In this document: positions 49,557 to 58,080 of the stretch, piece after piece
Layout of the letters: every line of letters starts with the position of its first letter
Position numbering within the stretch: the first letter of the stretch is position 1
Assembly: GCF_000246855.1 (NCBI RefSeq)
Contig: NC_016609.1
Coordinates: 5,530,744 to 5,594,743, forward strand
Length of the DNA stretch: 64,000 bases
Reading direction: 5' to 3'
DNA from: Niastella koreensis GR20-10
Lineage (GTDB): Bacteria; Bacteroidota; Bacteroidia; Chitinophagales; Chitinophagaceae
Notes under the pieces: model-generated
What the model saw: the letters and a program-made list of their open reading frames with translations, nothing else
Told to the model about the DNA's origin: nothing
Database searches by the model: none
Position numbers and translations under genes: made by a program

Positions 49557-50663
49557 TTATGCGAGTCTTATTTTGAAATTCCTGATGCTTAACACCAGCA
49601 GGAGCAGCAACATGCCAAACAGGATCAACGTCTCTTTCCAAACTGATGCAAACCCCAGCCCCTTTATCATCACCTCTTTTACGATATAATAAAACCATTT
49701 GGCGGGAACAATATTCGAGATCACCCGTAATGGCAATGGCATATTCTCAATTGGGAACATAAACCCGCTCAACATGATCGTTGGCAAAAACATACCCGTA
49801 AGGGCAATGAACATGGCGGTTTGCTGTGAATCGGTGCGGGTGGAGATCAACAATCCAAACGCCAAACAGGTAAGCGTGAACAAAATGCTTTCAAAGATCA
49901 ATAGCAGTAAACTTCCATTGATGGGCACATCCAGCACAAACACACTCAGCAACAGAATGCTGGTAATATTTACAATAGACAACAACAAATACGGAACGGC
50001 TTTGGCTACTACGATCTTGAATGGTTGCATGGGCGACACCAGCATAATTTCCATGGTGCCTAATTCTTTCTCCCGTACAATAGTGATAGCTGTCATTAAC
50101 GTACACACCAGCATCAGTACCATAGCCATAACACCCGGCACAAAACTATACGCGCCCTTTAATTGCGGGTTGTACAGCATGCGCATCTCCGTTTTAATAG
50201 TGTATGGCAACTTCCGGTTATTGGTAATACGGTCCTTGTAATCGAGGATAATAGATGTGGCATAGTTTGTAAGCGTATTGGCCACGTTGGGGTCCGAGGC
50301 GTCGGCAATCAGTTGTACCTGCGCGGTATTGAAATGGTCCAGGTCACTGGCAAAGTTTTCGGGAAACACAACGGCCAGCTTGATGCTCCCCTTTTTAAAT
50401 GCCGCTTCAATTTCCTGGTAAGAATGAATATCCTGCACAACATCAAAATAGCGGCTCGCATCCAGCTCGGTGCGAAGCGCCTGCGTACTCAGGTCGTTCG
50501 ACTGATCAAAAATGGCGATCTTCGAATTCTTTACTTCATTGGTCAGGGCAAATCCAAAGATCAGGATCTGCATAATGGGCATGCCCAATAAAATAAACAG
50601 GGTTCGTTTGTCCCTTAGAATATGATGAAACTCTTTCTTTACGAATGAAACAAATTGCTTCAT
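49557..50663 (-). CDS. ABC-2 type permease (YbhS-like), first of a pair
   Basis: 368 residues with the same layout as its neighbour: helix near 25-42 (LFILLGMPIMQILIFGFAL), periplasmic loop, and FVPGVMAMVLMLVCTLMTAITIVREKELGTMEIMLVSPMQPFKI. The shared REKE-GT-E motif in both permeases shows they are paralogues. Follows the second ATPase gene after 70 bases. Confidence 0.9.
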   Translation of the reverse strand: MKQFVSFVKKEFHHILRDKRTLFILLGMPIMQILIFGFALTNEVKNSKIAIFDQSNDLSTQALRTELDASRYFDVVQDIHSYQEIEAAFKKGSIKLAVVFPENFASDLDHFNTAQVQLIADASDPNVANTLTNYATSIILDYKDRITNNRKLPYTIKTEMRMLYNPQLKGAYSFVPGVMAMVLMLVCTLMTAITIVREKELGTMEIMLVSPMQPFKIVVAKAVPYLLLSIVNITSILLLSVFVLDVPINGSLLLLIFESILFTLTCLAFGLLISTRTDSQQTAMFIALTGMFLPTIMLSGFMFPIENMPLPLRVISNIVPAKWFYYIVKEVMIKGLGFASVWKETLILFGMLLLLLVLSIRNFKIRLA

Positions 50664-50733
50664 AAGAATAATTTGTGAATTATTGTTGCTATTTGTGATT
50701 CGCTAAAAATTGCGCGAGCTTACTCACCACTCA

Positions 50734-51480
50734 CTACTCACCTCTCTTTGCCTGCCTGGCCAATTTTAAAAAAACTTCATCCATCGAAGACACGCTAAAT
50801 GTTTTCTTCAACTGCGTCGGCGTATCCAATGCATCTATTCTGCCATCAACCATAATAGAAACGCGGTTACAATACTCGGCTTCGTCCATGTAGTGAGTAG
50901 TTACAAAAACGGTAATCCCCGATTCCGCCGCTTTATAGATCATGTTCCAGAATTCCCGCCGGGTAACGGGATCAACACCGCCTGTGGGTTCATCCAGGAA
51001 AACAACCTCCGGCTCATGAAATATGGCTACCGAAAAAGCCAGCTTTTGTTTCCAGCCAAGCGGCAATGATTTTACCAGTTTATTGGCTTCCGCCTCCAGG
51101 TGCAGCTCGTGCAACAGGAAGGCAGTTTTCTCTTTTATAAAAGCATCGCTCTTGCCATAGATGCCCGCATAAAAGCGGATGTTCTCGCGCACCGTCAGGT
51201 CTTCATACAGGGAGAACTTCTGGCTCATATACCCGATGCTGCGTTTTATGTGCTCGGTTTGTTTATATACATCAAAGCCGGCCACGGACGCTTTACCCGA
51301 AGTGGGGATCGACAACCCGCATAACATGCGCATGGCCGTTGTTTTGCCGGCGCCATTGGCACCCAGGAACCCGAAGATCTCGCCTTTCTTTACTTCAAAT
51401 GAAATGGCATCTACGGCAGTGAAATCACCGAATCTTTTAGTGAGCGATTCTGCTATTATGGCGATGTTGTTATTATTCAT
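50734..51480 (-). CDS. ABC transporter ATPase, C-half YbhF type
   Basis: 248 residues. Walker A GANGAGKTTAMRM, Q-loop YMSQKFSLYEDLTV, Walker B VVFLDEPTGGVDP and the H-switch TTHYMDEA are intact. The signature is LPLGWKQKLA instead of LSGGQ; this LPLGW form is the one found in the second nucleotide-binding half of YbhF-type fused ATPases. It probably pairs with the next ATPase upstream so that one ATP site is canonical and one degenerate. Confidence 0.92.
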   Translation of the reverse strand: MNNNNIAIIAESLTKRFGDFTAVDAISFEVKKGEIFGFLGANGAGKTTAMRMLCGLSIPTSGKASVAGFDVYKQTEHIKRSIGYMSQKFSLYEDLTVRENIRFYAGIYGKSDAFIKEKTAFLLHELHLEAEANKLVKSLPLGWKQKLAFSVAIFHEPEVVFLDEPTGGVDPVTRREFWNMIYKAAESGITVFVTTHYMDEAEYCNRVSIMVDGRIDALDTPTQLKKTFSVSSMDEVFLKLARQAKRGE

Positions 51481-51540
51481 TGCTTTTTATATTCAATGAT
51501 TATAAAGGCAGTAGGCTCCCGATAGCTATCGGGATTCAGT

Positions 51541-51660
51541 GGTGAAAAAGGCAAAGCCGGCAATCGTGAATCGGCAATCGGCAATCCGCATCGCGGCAAC
51601 CTTTATCAACTCTATCAACCCTGTCAACGCTATCAACTTGTCAACCTGTCAACTAACCCG
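51541..51660. repeat. Degenerate tandem spacer inside the efflux operon
   Basis: 51553-51592 reiterates AATCGGCAATCGGCAATCCG words; 51600-51659 reiterates TATCAAC/GTCAAC every 10 bases (ATCAACTCTATCAACCCTGT). It ends at the upstream ATPase stop codon. Confidence 0.75.
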
Positions 51661-52573
51661 ACTTCATCAACGCTATAAAACAATCCTCAATATCTGCTTT
51701 AATAGCATGAACCTCCACATGCCCCAACTGGTGTTGTTGTAAATACGTTGTTACTGACGAATTGGTATACCCATCCTTTAGCACCACATGGTGAAACTCG
51801 CCAAACGGATAGGCATCCAGTGCCCCTTCATATTGTTGCAGCAGGTTCAGCAAGGCCAACATGTTGTTATCTTTTACTGCCAACAACGGATGCTTGTAAG
51901 AAGTGATCACCCCTTCGGGAGTATCTACCGACAGGATCTCACCATTCTGAATGAGGGCTACGCGGTCGCACAAACTGGCTTCATCCATATAGGGCGTTGA
52001 TACAAGAATGGTGATGCCCTGGTTTTTAAGACTGCGCAACATTTCCCAGAACTCTTTTCGTGAAACGGCATCCACACCGGTGGTAGGTTCATCCAGGAAC
52101 AACACCGTTGGTTTATGGATCAATGCACAACTCAATGCCAGCTTTTGCTTCATTCCACCCGATAACTTGCCGGCCCTTCTGTCTTTAAAGGGTTCTATTT
52201 GCGAATAGATATCTTTAATAAGGTCATAATTCTCCCGGATAGTGGTGTTGAAGATGGTAGCAAAGAATTCAAGGTTTTCTTCAATGGTCAGGTCCTGGTA
52301 CAGGGAGAAACGGCCCGGCATATACCCTACCCGCTGACGAATGGCTTTAAAATCTTTTACCACATCCAGGCCATCTACCGAAGCAGCTCCGCCATCGGGT
52401 AACAATAACGTGGTAAGTATGCGGAACAAAGATGTTTTGCCTGCTCCGTCCGGACCTATGATCCCGAAAAGCTCCCCTTTTTCTACTTCAAAGGAAATGC
52501 CCTTCAGGGCCTGTACGGTGTCCTTCTTCTTACCATACTGCTTCGTAAGATTATTTGCAACTACAGATGCCAT
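51653..52573 (-). CDS. ABC transporter ATPase, N-half YbhF type
   Basis: 306 residues. Walker A GPDGAGKTSLFRI, canonical signature LSGGMKQKLAL, Walker B VLFLDEPTTGVD, switch STPYMDEA. After residue 215 a C-terminal extension of about 90 residues (DTPEGVITSYKHPLLAVKDNN ... YLQQHQLGHVEVHAIKADIEDCF) matches the linker between the two halves of fused YbhF proteins. So the two ATPase genes equal a split YbhF. Confidence 0.92.
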   Translation of the reverse strand: MASVVANNLTKQYGKKKDTVQALKGISFEVEKGELFGIIGPDGAGKTSLFRILTTLLLPDGGAASVDGLDVVKDFKAIRQRVGYMPGRFSLYQDLTIEENLEFFATIFNTTIRENYDLIKDIYSQIEPFKDRRAGKLSGGMKQKLALSCALIHKPTVLFLDEPTTGVDAVSRKEFWEMLRSLKNQGITILVSTPYMDEASLCDRVALIQNGEILSVDTPEGVITSYKHPLLAVKDNNMLALLNLLQQYEGALDAYPFGEFHHVVLKDGYTNSSVTTYLQQHQLGHVEVHAIKADIEDCFIALMKSG

Positions 52574-52589
52574 TTTTTTGAGTTGAAAT

Positions 52590-52634
52590 GTTGACGTGTT
52601 AACAAGTTAACTTGTCAACCTGTTAACTTAATTA
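52590..52634. repeat. GTTAAC/GTCAAC tandem words inside the efflux operon
   Basis: GTTGACGTGTTAACAAGTTA and AACTTGTCAACCTGTTAACT reiterate one word in the ATPase-HlyD spacer and run into the last codons of the HlyD gene. Confidence 0.7.
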
Positions 52635-53578
52635 ACTTTATTTCCAAACAGTACTTCACCGTACATCCCTATCTTCAGATATCCATCGTTCTTCACTCTT
52701 ACTTTAATAGCATACACCAGGTTAGCGCGTTCCTCTTTCGTTTGTATAGTCTTCGGCGTAAACTCCGCTTTGTCAGATACCCAGGTGATGGTGCCGGGAT
52801 AATCGCGGTAAGCATTGGCGCCGCTATCAATCATTACTTTTACGGTCTGGTTCAGTTTTATCTGGGGTAATTGCGTGCCGGTGATATAGGCCCGCAAAGT
52901 AAGCGTATCCAGGTTAGCGATCTTGTACAGGGCCTTGCCGGCGGACGTTACTTCGCCAGGTTCGGCATATTTGGTAATAACGGTGCCGCCAATAGGGTTT
53001 ATGATCTGCGCCTTTTTGATCTGGTCGCTCAGTTGCGCCACTCTTTTTTCCAGCGGTTTCTTTTCGCTCAGTACCGTACGGTTTTGCGTACTGGTGTTGG
53101 TCATTTGCACATTGATCTGCTGCCGGGTAACATCCATTTGCCTTTGCAGTACTTCAATTTGTGAGTTCATATCATCCAGTTGTTTGCCGGTGGCGGCATC
53201 CTGTTTAAGCAGGTTCTCTATACGCGTGCGCTCGTGCAGCATATTGGCTAATTGCGATTGTTGTACATTCAGTTGTTCCTGTAACAATTTTACCTGCGGA
53301 CGCACATCGGATGTTTTATCGTGCAGGGCCTCTATACTGGCCTGGATCTGTTCTTTTTGTAACGAAAGGTTTTCGGCATCGATAATACCTACTACCTGCT
53401 GAGCCGGAATGGCCTGTCCTTCATTTACATTGAACGATAATAATTTTCCATTCTGTTCGGCCGAAACAATCACTTCATCTACTTCAAACGTGCCGGATGC
53501 ATCGAATTTGGGGGTGTTACGGTTACAGGCAGTAACAATCACTGCTACAGCAATACCGGTTACAATGAGTTTGTTCAT
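52628..53578 (-). CDS. HlyD/YbhG-type membrane fusion lipoprotein
   Basis: 316 residues. The signal MNKLIVTGIAVAVIVTAC has a lipobox (Cys18), so the adaptor is lipid-anchored in the inner membrane. GTFEVDEVIVSAEQNGKLLSFNVNEGQ is the first half of the lipoyl domain, a long coiled-coil hairpin covers about 75-200 (repeated Q/L heptads), and IINPIGGTVITKYAEPGEVTSAGKALYKIANLDTLTLRAYI closes it. It bridges the ABC permeases to the TolC-like channel. Confidence 0.92.
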   Translation of the reverse strand: MNKLIVTGIAVAVIVTACNRNTPKFDASGTFEVDEVIVSAEQNGKLLSFNVNEGQAIPAQQVVGIIDAENLSLQKEQIQASIEALHDKTSDVRPQVKLLQEQLNVQQSQLANMLHERTRIENLLKQDAATGKQLDDMNSQIEVLQRQMDVTRQQINVQMTNTSTQNRTVLSEKKPLEKRVAQLSDQIKKAQIINPIGGTVITKYAEPGEVTSAGKALYKIANLDTLTLRAYITGTQLPQIKLNQTVKVMIDSGANAYRDYPGTITWVSDKAEFTPKTIQTKEERANLVYAIKVRVKNDGYLKIGMYGEVLFGNKVN

Positions 53579-53597
53579 GTTAATTTATTTGTCAATA

Positions 53598-54866
53598 TTA
53601 TTGATTGCCGGAAATAGTCCGGGCATTTATCTGCGCCATTAATAATTGTAACTGGTGGGTAATGAGCGATTGTTTTGCATCATCTTCCGCATTTACTTCT
53701 TTCAGAAAGTCATTGGCGGTGATTACCCCGTTCGATAACTGCGCATTGGCCGCTTCTTTTACCTGTGCCCTGATGCCGATGATCTGCTGATCGCTTTGGA
53801 TAAGTTGTGACAGCTTATCTACTTCCGCCTGTTGCTGCTTCAACTGGGTATTGGTATTGAGCATAAACAATTCTTTTTGCACATCCACCAGCCGTTGATT
53901 AACCTGCAGCAACTCCCGTTCTTTTTTGGTAGTATATAAATTCCCCAGCGACCAGTTAAACTTAACCCCCGCTATATAAAACCAGTCAAACTTATTGTTC
54001 AGCAAATTCAAAGCAGGCCGGCCATAACCACCCTGTACAAACAAACTGGTGCGCGGCCGGTTCTTGGCACTTACCAACCCATTCTGTACCCTGAATAATT
54101 CGTTTTGATAGTTGTATAATTTCAATTCAGGCCGGGCTACCGATTCTTTCACCAGTGTGGCAGGGATCACCGGCAGGTTCAGTTGTATATCTTCAGGCAA
54201 TTGTTTGTTTATGAATAGCGACAACACATCCACCAGTCCCTTGCGGTTGGCCTTCAACTCAATTACCCGCTGATCATTCTTCATTAACTCGGCTTCCAGC
54301 GTAAGCTGGCTTGAACGAAAAGCCGTTCCATTTTTAACCTGCGCTTCTACCCGTTTTATACCGAGCTGAATATCGTTCTTTACAAAATCAACCTGTTTCA
54401 CCTGTTCATCAACCAGCAAAATACCCAGGTACAACTGGTTAATGCGGTCTTTTACTTTATACAATTCCACTTCCGCTTTCTGATCCTCCACCTGCGCATT
54501 GGCGTTCTGTACACTTATCTGCGCGGTAGTAGTGCCGCCATCATACAGCAACTGGCTCAACTCACCCTGCACCTTATACTGGTCCTTACCCGGCACATCG
54601 ATCTTTAAACCCGGGATGTTGGCCCCTAAGCGGGTTACATCAGATTGATACGTAGCCTGGCCTGAAACGGTAAACTGCGGCAGAAATCCTTTGTTCAGGT
54701 TTTCAATAGTAAGATCGGCCGTTTTACGAACCAGGTCTTTTTGTTTAATGACCGGGTAATTCTGCCGCGCCAGGTCATAGGCCTGCTCCAGCGTGAGCCG
54801 GTTATCCTGCGCCTGCACCCCAATGGCCAACAACAGTACCGCGATACTTAAACCGTGTTTAATCAT
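53598..54866 (-). CDS. TolC-family outer membrane efflux protein
   Basis: 422 residues from ATG 54866, which gives a clean signal peptide (MIKHGLSIAVLLLAIGVQAQ). Two repeats of the TolC helical fold: LTLEQAYDLARQNYPVIKQKDLV at the N-terminus and many Gln-rich helices; a beta-barrel segment near GLVSAKNRPRTSLFVQGGYGRP. It is the outer-membrane exit of the operon. A longer frame to 54893 would translate the operator (LTKWLN) and is rejected. Confidence 0.9.
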   Translation of the reverse strand: MIKHGLSIAVLLLAIGVQAQDNRLTLEQAYDLARQNYPVIKQKDLVRKTADLTIENLNKGFLPQFTVSGQATYQSDVTRLGANIPGLKIDVPGKDQYKVQGELSQLLYDGGTTTAQISVQNANAQVEDQKAEVELYKVKDRINQLYLGILLVDEQVKQVDFVKNDIQLGIKRVEAQVKNGTAFRSSQLTLEAELMKNDQRVIELKANRKGLVDVLSLFINKQLPEDIQLNLPVIPATLVKESVARPELKLYNYQNELFRVQNGLVSAKNRPRTSLFVQGGYGRPALNLLNNKFDWFYIAGVKFNWSLGNLYTTKKERELLQVNQRLVDVQKELFMLNTNTQLKQQQAEVDKLSQLIQSDQQIIGIRAQVKEAANAQLSNGVITANDFLKEVNAEDDAKQSLITHQLQLLMAQINARTISGNQ

Positions 54867-54869
54867 GAG

Positions 54870-54889
54870 GTTTAACCATTTAGTTAATA
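54870..54889. promoter_or_regulatory. Second operator of the efflux-operon TetR
   Basis: GTTTAACCATTTAGTTAATA, 17 of 20 positions equal to the site at 55526-55545, placed 3 bases before the tolC-like ATG. Confidence 0.65.
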
Positions 54890-54904
54890 GCATGACAAAA
54901 AAAT

Positions 54905-55522
54905 TTATTTCTTAATTGAATCAATAACAAACTTTACAACCGTCTTTTTGCGCAATTCCATCAGGTTTATAAACTCTTCATCGGTTGCTTTGGTGATCCA
55001 CTGCACCATAGGCCGGGCCAGGAAGGGAAAAATACACATCGACACCATATTCACCATTAATTCAATGCCTTTGATCGGCTTTATCTCTCCTTTCTTTACC
55101 AGCTTTGTAATCAACTCATCTACTTTATCTATGGGTGGCCGTTGATTGCCAAAGATCTTTTTTATCGCCTCTTTAGGATTCCTGTTTATTTCGTTCAGGA
55201 TAAAAATCGGTAATAAGGGATTCTGTAACAGGGTATCGATGTATTCGCCTACAAACTTCTCTACCTTCTCGAACAGGGTCAGTTCCGACATCATGATAGA
55301 GGTGACTTTGGGCATAAATTTCCGGGCTTCTTCCATAAAGATCATCTCAAACAGCTTCTCTTTACTACGGAAATAATAATGCAATAAGGCCTTGTTAATG
55401 CCCGCTTTATCTGCAATATCCTGCATCCGGGCGCCATCGATCCCCTTCTCCATAAAAACCTGTTTGGCAGCCTCCAGAATCTTTTGCTCGGTGCTTTTGT
55501 CGTTTTTGTTCTCTTTAATCAC
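54905..55522 (-). CDS. TetR/AcrR-family regulator of the ABC efflux operon (CecR-like role)
   Basis: 205 residues from GTG 55522. HTH: TEQKILEAAKQVFMEKGIDGARMQDIADKAGINKALLHYYFRSKEKLFEMIF; the C-terminal domain has the TetR_C helical pattern. A start further upstream (55549) would read the operator as LTKWLN, the same peptide that the frame before tolC shows, which proves this is operator DNA and not protein. First gene of the operon; position and two operators point to autoregulation. Confidence 0.9.
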   Translation of the reverse strand: MIKENKNDKSTEQKILEAAKQVFMEKGIDGARMQDIADKAGINKALLHYYFRSKEKLFEMIFMEEARKFMPKVTSIMMSELTLFEKVEKFVGEYIDTLLQNPLLPIFILNEINRNPKEAIKKIFGNQRPPIDKVDELITKLVKKGEIKPIKGIELMVNMVSMCIFPFLARPMVQWITKATDEEFINLMELRKKTVVKFVIDSIKK

Positions 55523-55525
55523 GCG

Positions 55526-55545
55526 GTTTAACCATTTGGTTAAAC
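55526..55545. promoter_or_regulatory. First operator of the efflux-operon TetR
   Basis: GTTTAACC-ATTT-GGTTAAAC, perfect 8-base arms and a 4-base centre, between the -7 element and the GTG start, covering the expected transcription start. Confidence 0.75.
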
Positions 55546-55546
55546 A

Positions 55547-55554
55547 CAAAGTTA
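55547..55554 (-). promoter_or_regulatory. -7 element TAACTTTG of the efflux operon
   Basis: Exact minus-strand TAnnTTTG directly before the operator, 24 bases before GTG 55522. Confidence 0.65.
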
Positions 55555-55739
55555 AAGCCTAAATGTTGATAGCTCCAAGCTTTTTCTGAAAAAAATGTCT
55601 TCCACCTGTTTATTTGACAGACGACCGGACAAAAAAAAATATTGTACCCTTTTATGAAAACAGTCCAACAAGGGCATCTAAAGCATACTATTTTAACCAT
55701 ATCCGTTTATAACGGGCTTCGACCAAACCAAAAACATTT

Positions 55740-55898
55740 ATAAAAAAAAGTATTCTTTTTATTTTGCTGGGCGCTGTAGCCCTGGGTTCCTGTAAGAAAT
55801 ATGTAAAAGAAGATGAACTTGAAAATGATCAAATCAAAGAAGTGACAGTAGATTTTCATACAGTTCAGGGTCAGGGATTATTTTTGATCCATACCTGA
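55740..55898 (+). pseudogene. Small lipoprotein-like frame without a standard start
   Basis: The frame from ATA 55740 reads IKKSILFILLGAVALGSCKK and continues to TGA at 55896-55898, 52 residues in total. It has a clear lipobox (ALGSC) and an acidic mature part. No ATG, GTG or useful TTG lies between the in-frame stop at 55710 and the signal sequence; the first codon is ATA followed by a run of eight A. It is a gene that lost its start codon, an ATA start, or an error at the A-run. A terminator hairpin follows. Confidence 0.45.
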
Positions 55899-55928
55899 AT
55901 TTAAGACATAAATAGCCTCATCAATAAC

Positions 55929-55965
55929 GAAGCCCCGACTATACCGCCGGGGCTTCCCTTTTTCA
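55929..55965. terminator. Terminator hairpin between the lipoprotein-like frame and hmgA
   Basis: 9-bp stem GAAGCCCCG / CGGGGCTTC, then CCCTTTTT on the plus strand. Confidence 0.7.
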
Positions 55966-56003
55966 TTTCTAATTTATAATTCTTAATTTCTCATTTCTCC
56001 TTC

Positions 56004-57161
56004 CTACTCCGCCCAACTCATTGTATAATTGGCATTTTCAATGCCTAATGCTTCCTGGGTCAATTGTAATGGATGAAATGTATCTACCATTACGGCCAGT
56101 TCTTTTGTTTCCTTTGCACCAATACTTTTTTCCACCGTGCCCGGATGCGGGCCATGCGGAATGCCGGCAGGGTGCAGCGTTATCATGCCCCGGGTTACAT
56201 TCTTACGGCTCATAAAATCACCATCTACATAATACAACACTTCATCGCTGTCTATATTACTGTGGTTATACGGCGCCGGAATGGAATTCGGGTGATAATC
56301 GAACAGCCGCGGACAGAATGAACACACCACAAAATTATTAGCCTCAAATGTCTGGTGCACAGGTGGCGGCTGGTGCACCCGGCCGGTGATGGGTTCAAAA
56401 TCGTGAATACTGAATGCAAACGGATAACAATACCCGTCCCACCCTACTATATCAAACGGATGATGGCCATAATGCAGGTTATACATCATGCCCCGCTTTT
56501 TGGTGCGGATGAGAAAATCACCTTTCTGATCAAAAGTGGGCAGGTTTTGCGGAGCCCTTATATCGCGTTCGCAATAAGGCGCGTGTTCCAGTAACTGTCC
56601 ATTCTTGCTCAGGTATTTTTTAGGGAACCGGATGGGACTAAACGACTCCACAATAAACAGGCGGTTATTGGTATCCATGAACTGGATCTGGTAAATGGTG
56701 CCGCGGGGAACAACCAGGTAATCGCCATAGCTAAATGGCAATTCGCCATACATAGTGCGCAGTACGCCTTCACCTTCATGAATAAAGATCATTTCATCGG
56801 CATCGGCATTCTTGTAAAAATAATCCTGCATGCCGCCCTGTGGCGCCGCCAGCACTATATGGCAATCATTGTTTACCAGCACCGGAACGCGGCTTTGCAA
56901 ATAGTCCATGGCCGGTTTTACCTTAAACCCTTCTAAACTGCGATGACGCAGCATTTTTTCCTCGGCCACTTTGGGCGATACATCGTAGGAAGGCTCTGTT
57001 TTTATAATAGCGGTAGGCGGATGGCAATGGTACAACAACGAGTAGTCGTTGGAAAACCCTTCGGTAGAGAACAACTGTTCTGCATACAGGGAACCATCGG
57101 GTTTGCGGAACTGGGTATGCCGCTTGTGCGGAATGTTCCCTAATTTATAATAATATGGCAT
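56004..57161 (-). CDS. hmgA: Homogentisate 1,2-dioxygenase
   Basis: 385 residues. The pattern MPYYYKLGNIPHKRHTQFRKPDGSLYAEQLFSTEGF at the N-terminus, DEMIFIHEGEGVLRTMYGELPFSYGDYLVVPRGTIYQI (first cupin) and HSNIDSDEVLYYVDGDF with LHPAGIPHGPHPG (second cupin, Fe ligands His, Glu, His) identify the enzyme that opens homogentisate in tyrosine breakdown. It is shorter than the about 430-residue proteobacterial enzyme. No other tyrosine catabolism gene lies nearby. Confidence 0.9.
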   Translation of the reverse strand: MPYYYKLGNIPHKRHTQFRKPDGSLYAEQLFSTEGFSNDYSLLYHCHPPTAIIKTEPSYDVSPKVAEEKMLRHRSLEGFKVKPAMDYLQSRVPVLVNNDCHIVLAAPQGGMQDYFYKNADADEMIFIHEGEGVLRTMYGELPFSYGDYLVVPRGTIYQIQFMDTNNRLFIVESFSPIRFPKKYLSKNGQLLEHAPYCERDIRAPQNLPTFDQKGDFLIRTKKRGMMYNLHYGHHPFDIVGWDGYCYPFAFSIHDFEPITGRVHQPPPVHQTFEANNFVVCSFCPRLFDYHPNSIPAPYNHSNIDSDEVLYYVDGDFMSRKNVTRGMITLHPAGIPHGPHPGTVEKSIGAKETKELAVMVDTFHPLQLTQEALGIENANYTMSWAE

Positions 57162-57494
57162 GATAAAGCAATTTGATAATATGATAATGTGCTAATATGC
57201 TTATGCCTGCAGCATCCCGCCTTAGTAGGAATAACAGCAGTATAATGACAGCGTTGGTAACATTTAGGGGAAATCGGAGGCCTTACAGGGAAAGCTCAAG
57301 GGTTTTGAGCAGAAATACATATTTCCAGCTCCGCTTATCGATCCAATAGGTAAAATTGCGAAAGAATGGCATGTCAGCTAATCGTTCACATAAAGTTAAT
57401 GATACCGCGTGGAAAACGCAATTTTGAAATTTGGGGCATAAAAGGGAAAAACCGGTAATTTGCGGCCCGAATTCAAAGTGACTCAGACGAAATC
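57162..57494. other. Non-coding spacer between divergent genes
   Basis: 57170-57200 holds a one-sided copy of the GATAATATGATAATGTGCTAAT word family. The rest shows no ORF, RNA or exact promoter match; a near match (GGTAATTTGCGG) is at about 57454. Confidence 0.5.
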
Positions 57495-57580
57495 CTAAAT
57501 TAATTTAGATGAAACGTCCATGGCAAAATTTTCATTATGACATACGGGCGATGAAAATTTTGCCATGGTAAGTTCCATCT
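57495..57580. repeat. Long perfect hairpin in front of the SRPBCC gene
   Basis: CCATGGCAAAATTTTCAT (57518-57535) is perfectly complementary to 57551-57568, 18 bp with a 15-base loop; the stem continues with few mismatches to 57507-57580. Directly to the left lies the perfect 14-base palindrome CTAAATTAATTTAG (57495-57508). Confidence 0.9.
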
Positions 57581-57606
57581 GGCCAAAACGCAATAAATAT
57601 TTACAG

Positions 57607-58050
57607 ATGAAAAAGAGCTTAATCCTTACCAAAGAAAGACAAATAGAGGCTACCGCGGAAAAAGTATGGAGCGTTTTAACCGAAAACCAGTGGATTGAAC
57701 AGTGGCTGGGCGTACAAATGATCACAGACTGGAAAATCGGCAGCCCCATTGCCTTTACTTTCGTATATAAAGACAAAGAAGTAAAAGACAAAGGCTCCCT
57801 GTTGCAGTTTGAAGTGGGAAAAGTGCTGTCTTATAACTATTGGAGCGTATTTTCAGCTACCGAAGACAGTCCGGAGAACTATTCAGACATCACTTTCACC
57901 ATTACGCCCGAAGAAAAAGGTGTTTTGCTACAATTGACTCAAACTAATTTTACCTCCCAGATGATGTTCGCCCATGCCGAAAAGAACTGGGCCGAAACCC
58001 TCGATACTATAAAACAACTGGCTGAAGAAGAAGCGGGTTACCGGATCTAA
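57607..58050 (+). CDS. SRPBCC/AHSA1-family protein
   Basis: 147 residues from ATG 57607. LTKERQIEATAEKVWSVLTENQWIEQWLGVQMITDWKIGSPIAFTFVYKDKEV ... NWAETLDTIKQLAEEE is the START-like helix-grip fold of the AHSA1 (activator of Hsp90 ATPase homologue) group, small cytosolic ligand-binding proteins of mostly unknown ligand. An ATG at 57565 would add 14 residues but lies in the right arm of the hairpin. Followed after 30 bases by a phosphodiesterase gene on the same strand. Confidence 0.83.
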   Translation: MKKSLILTKERQIEATAEKVWSVLTENQWIEQWLGVQMITDWKIGSPIAFTFVYKDKEVKDKGSLLQFEVGKVLSYNYWSVFSATEDSPENYSDITFTITPEEKGVLLQLTQTNFTSQMMFAHAEKNWAETLDTIKQLAEEEAGYRI

Positions 58051-58080
58051 AACCGGTACCCTACCCGATAGTAAAATACT

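Noticed and set aside
54893-55549. Shared N-terminal peptide LTKWLN in TolC-like and TetR frames as protein homology
   Set aside because: The peptide is encoded by two copies of a palindromic operator; both proteins have better starts downstream.
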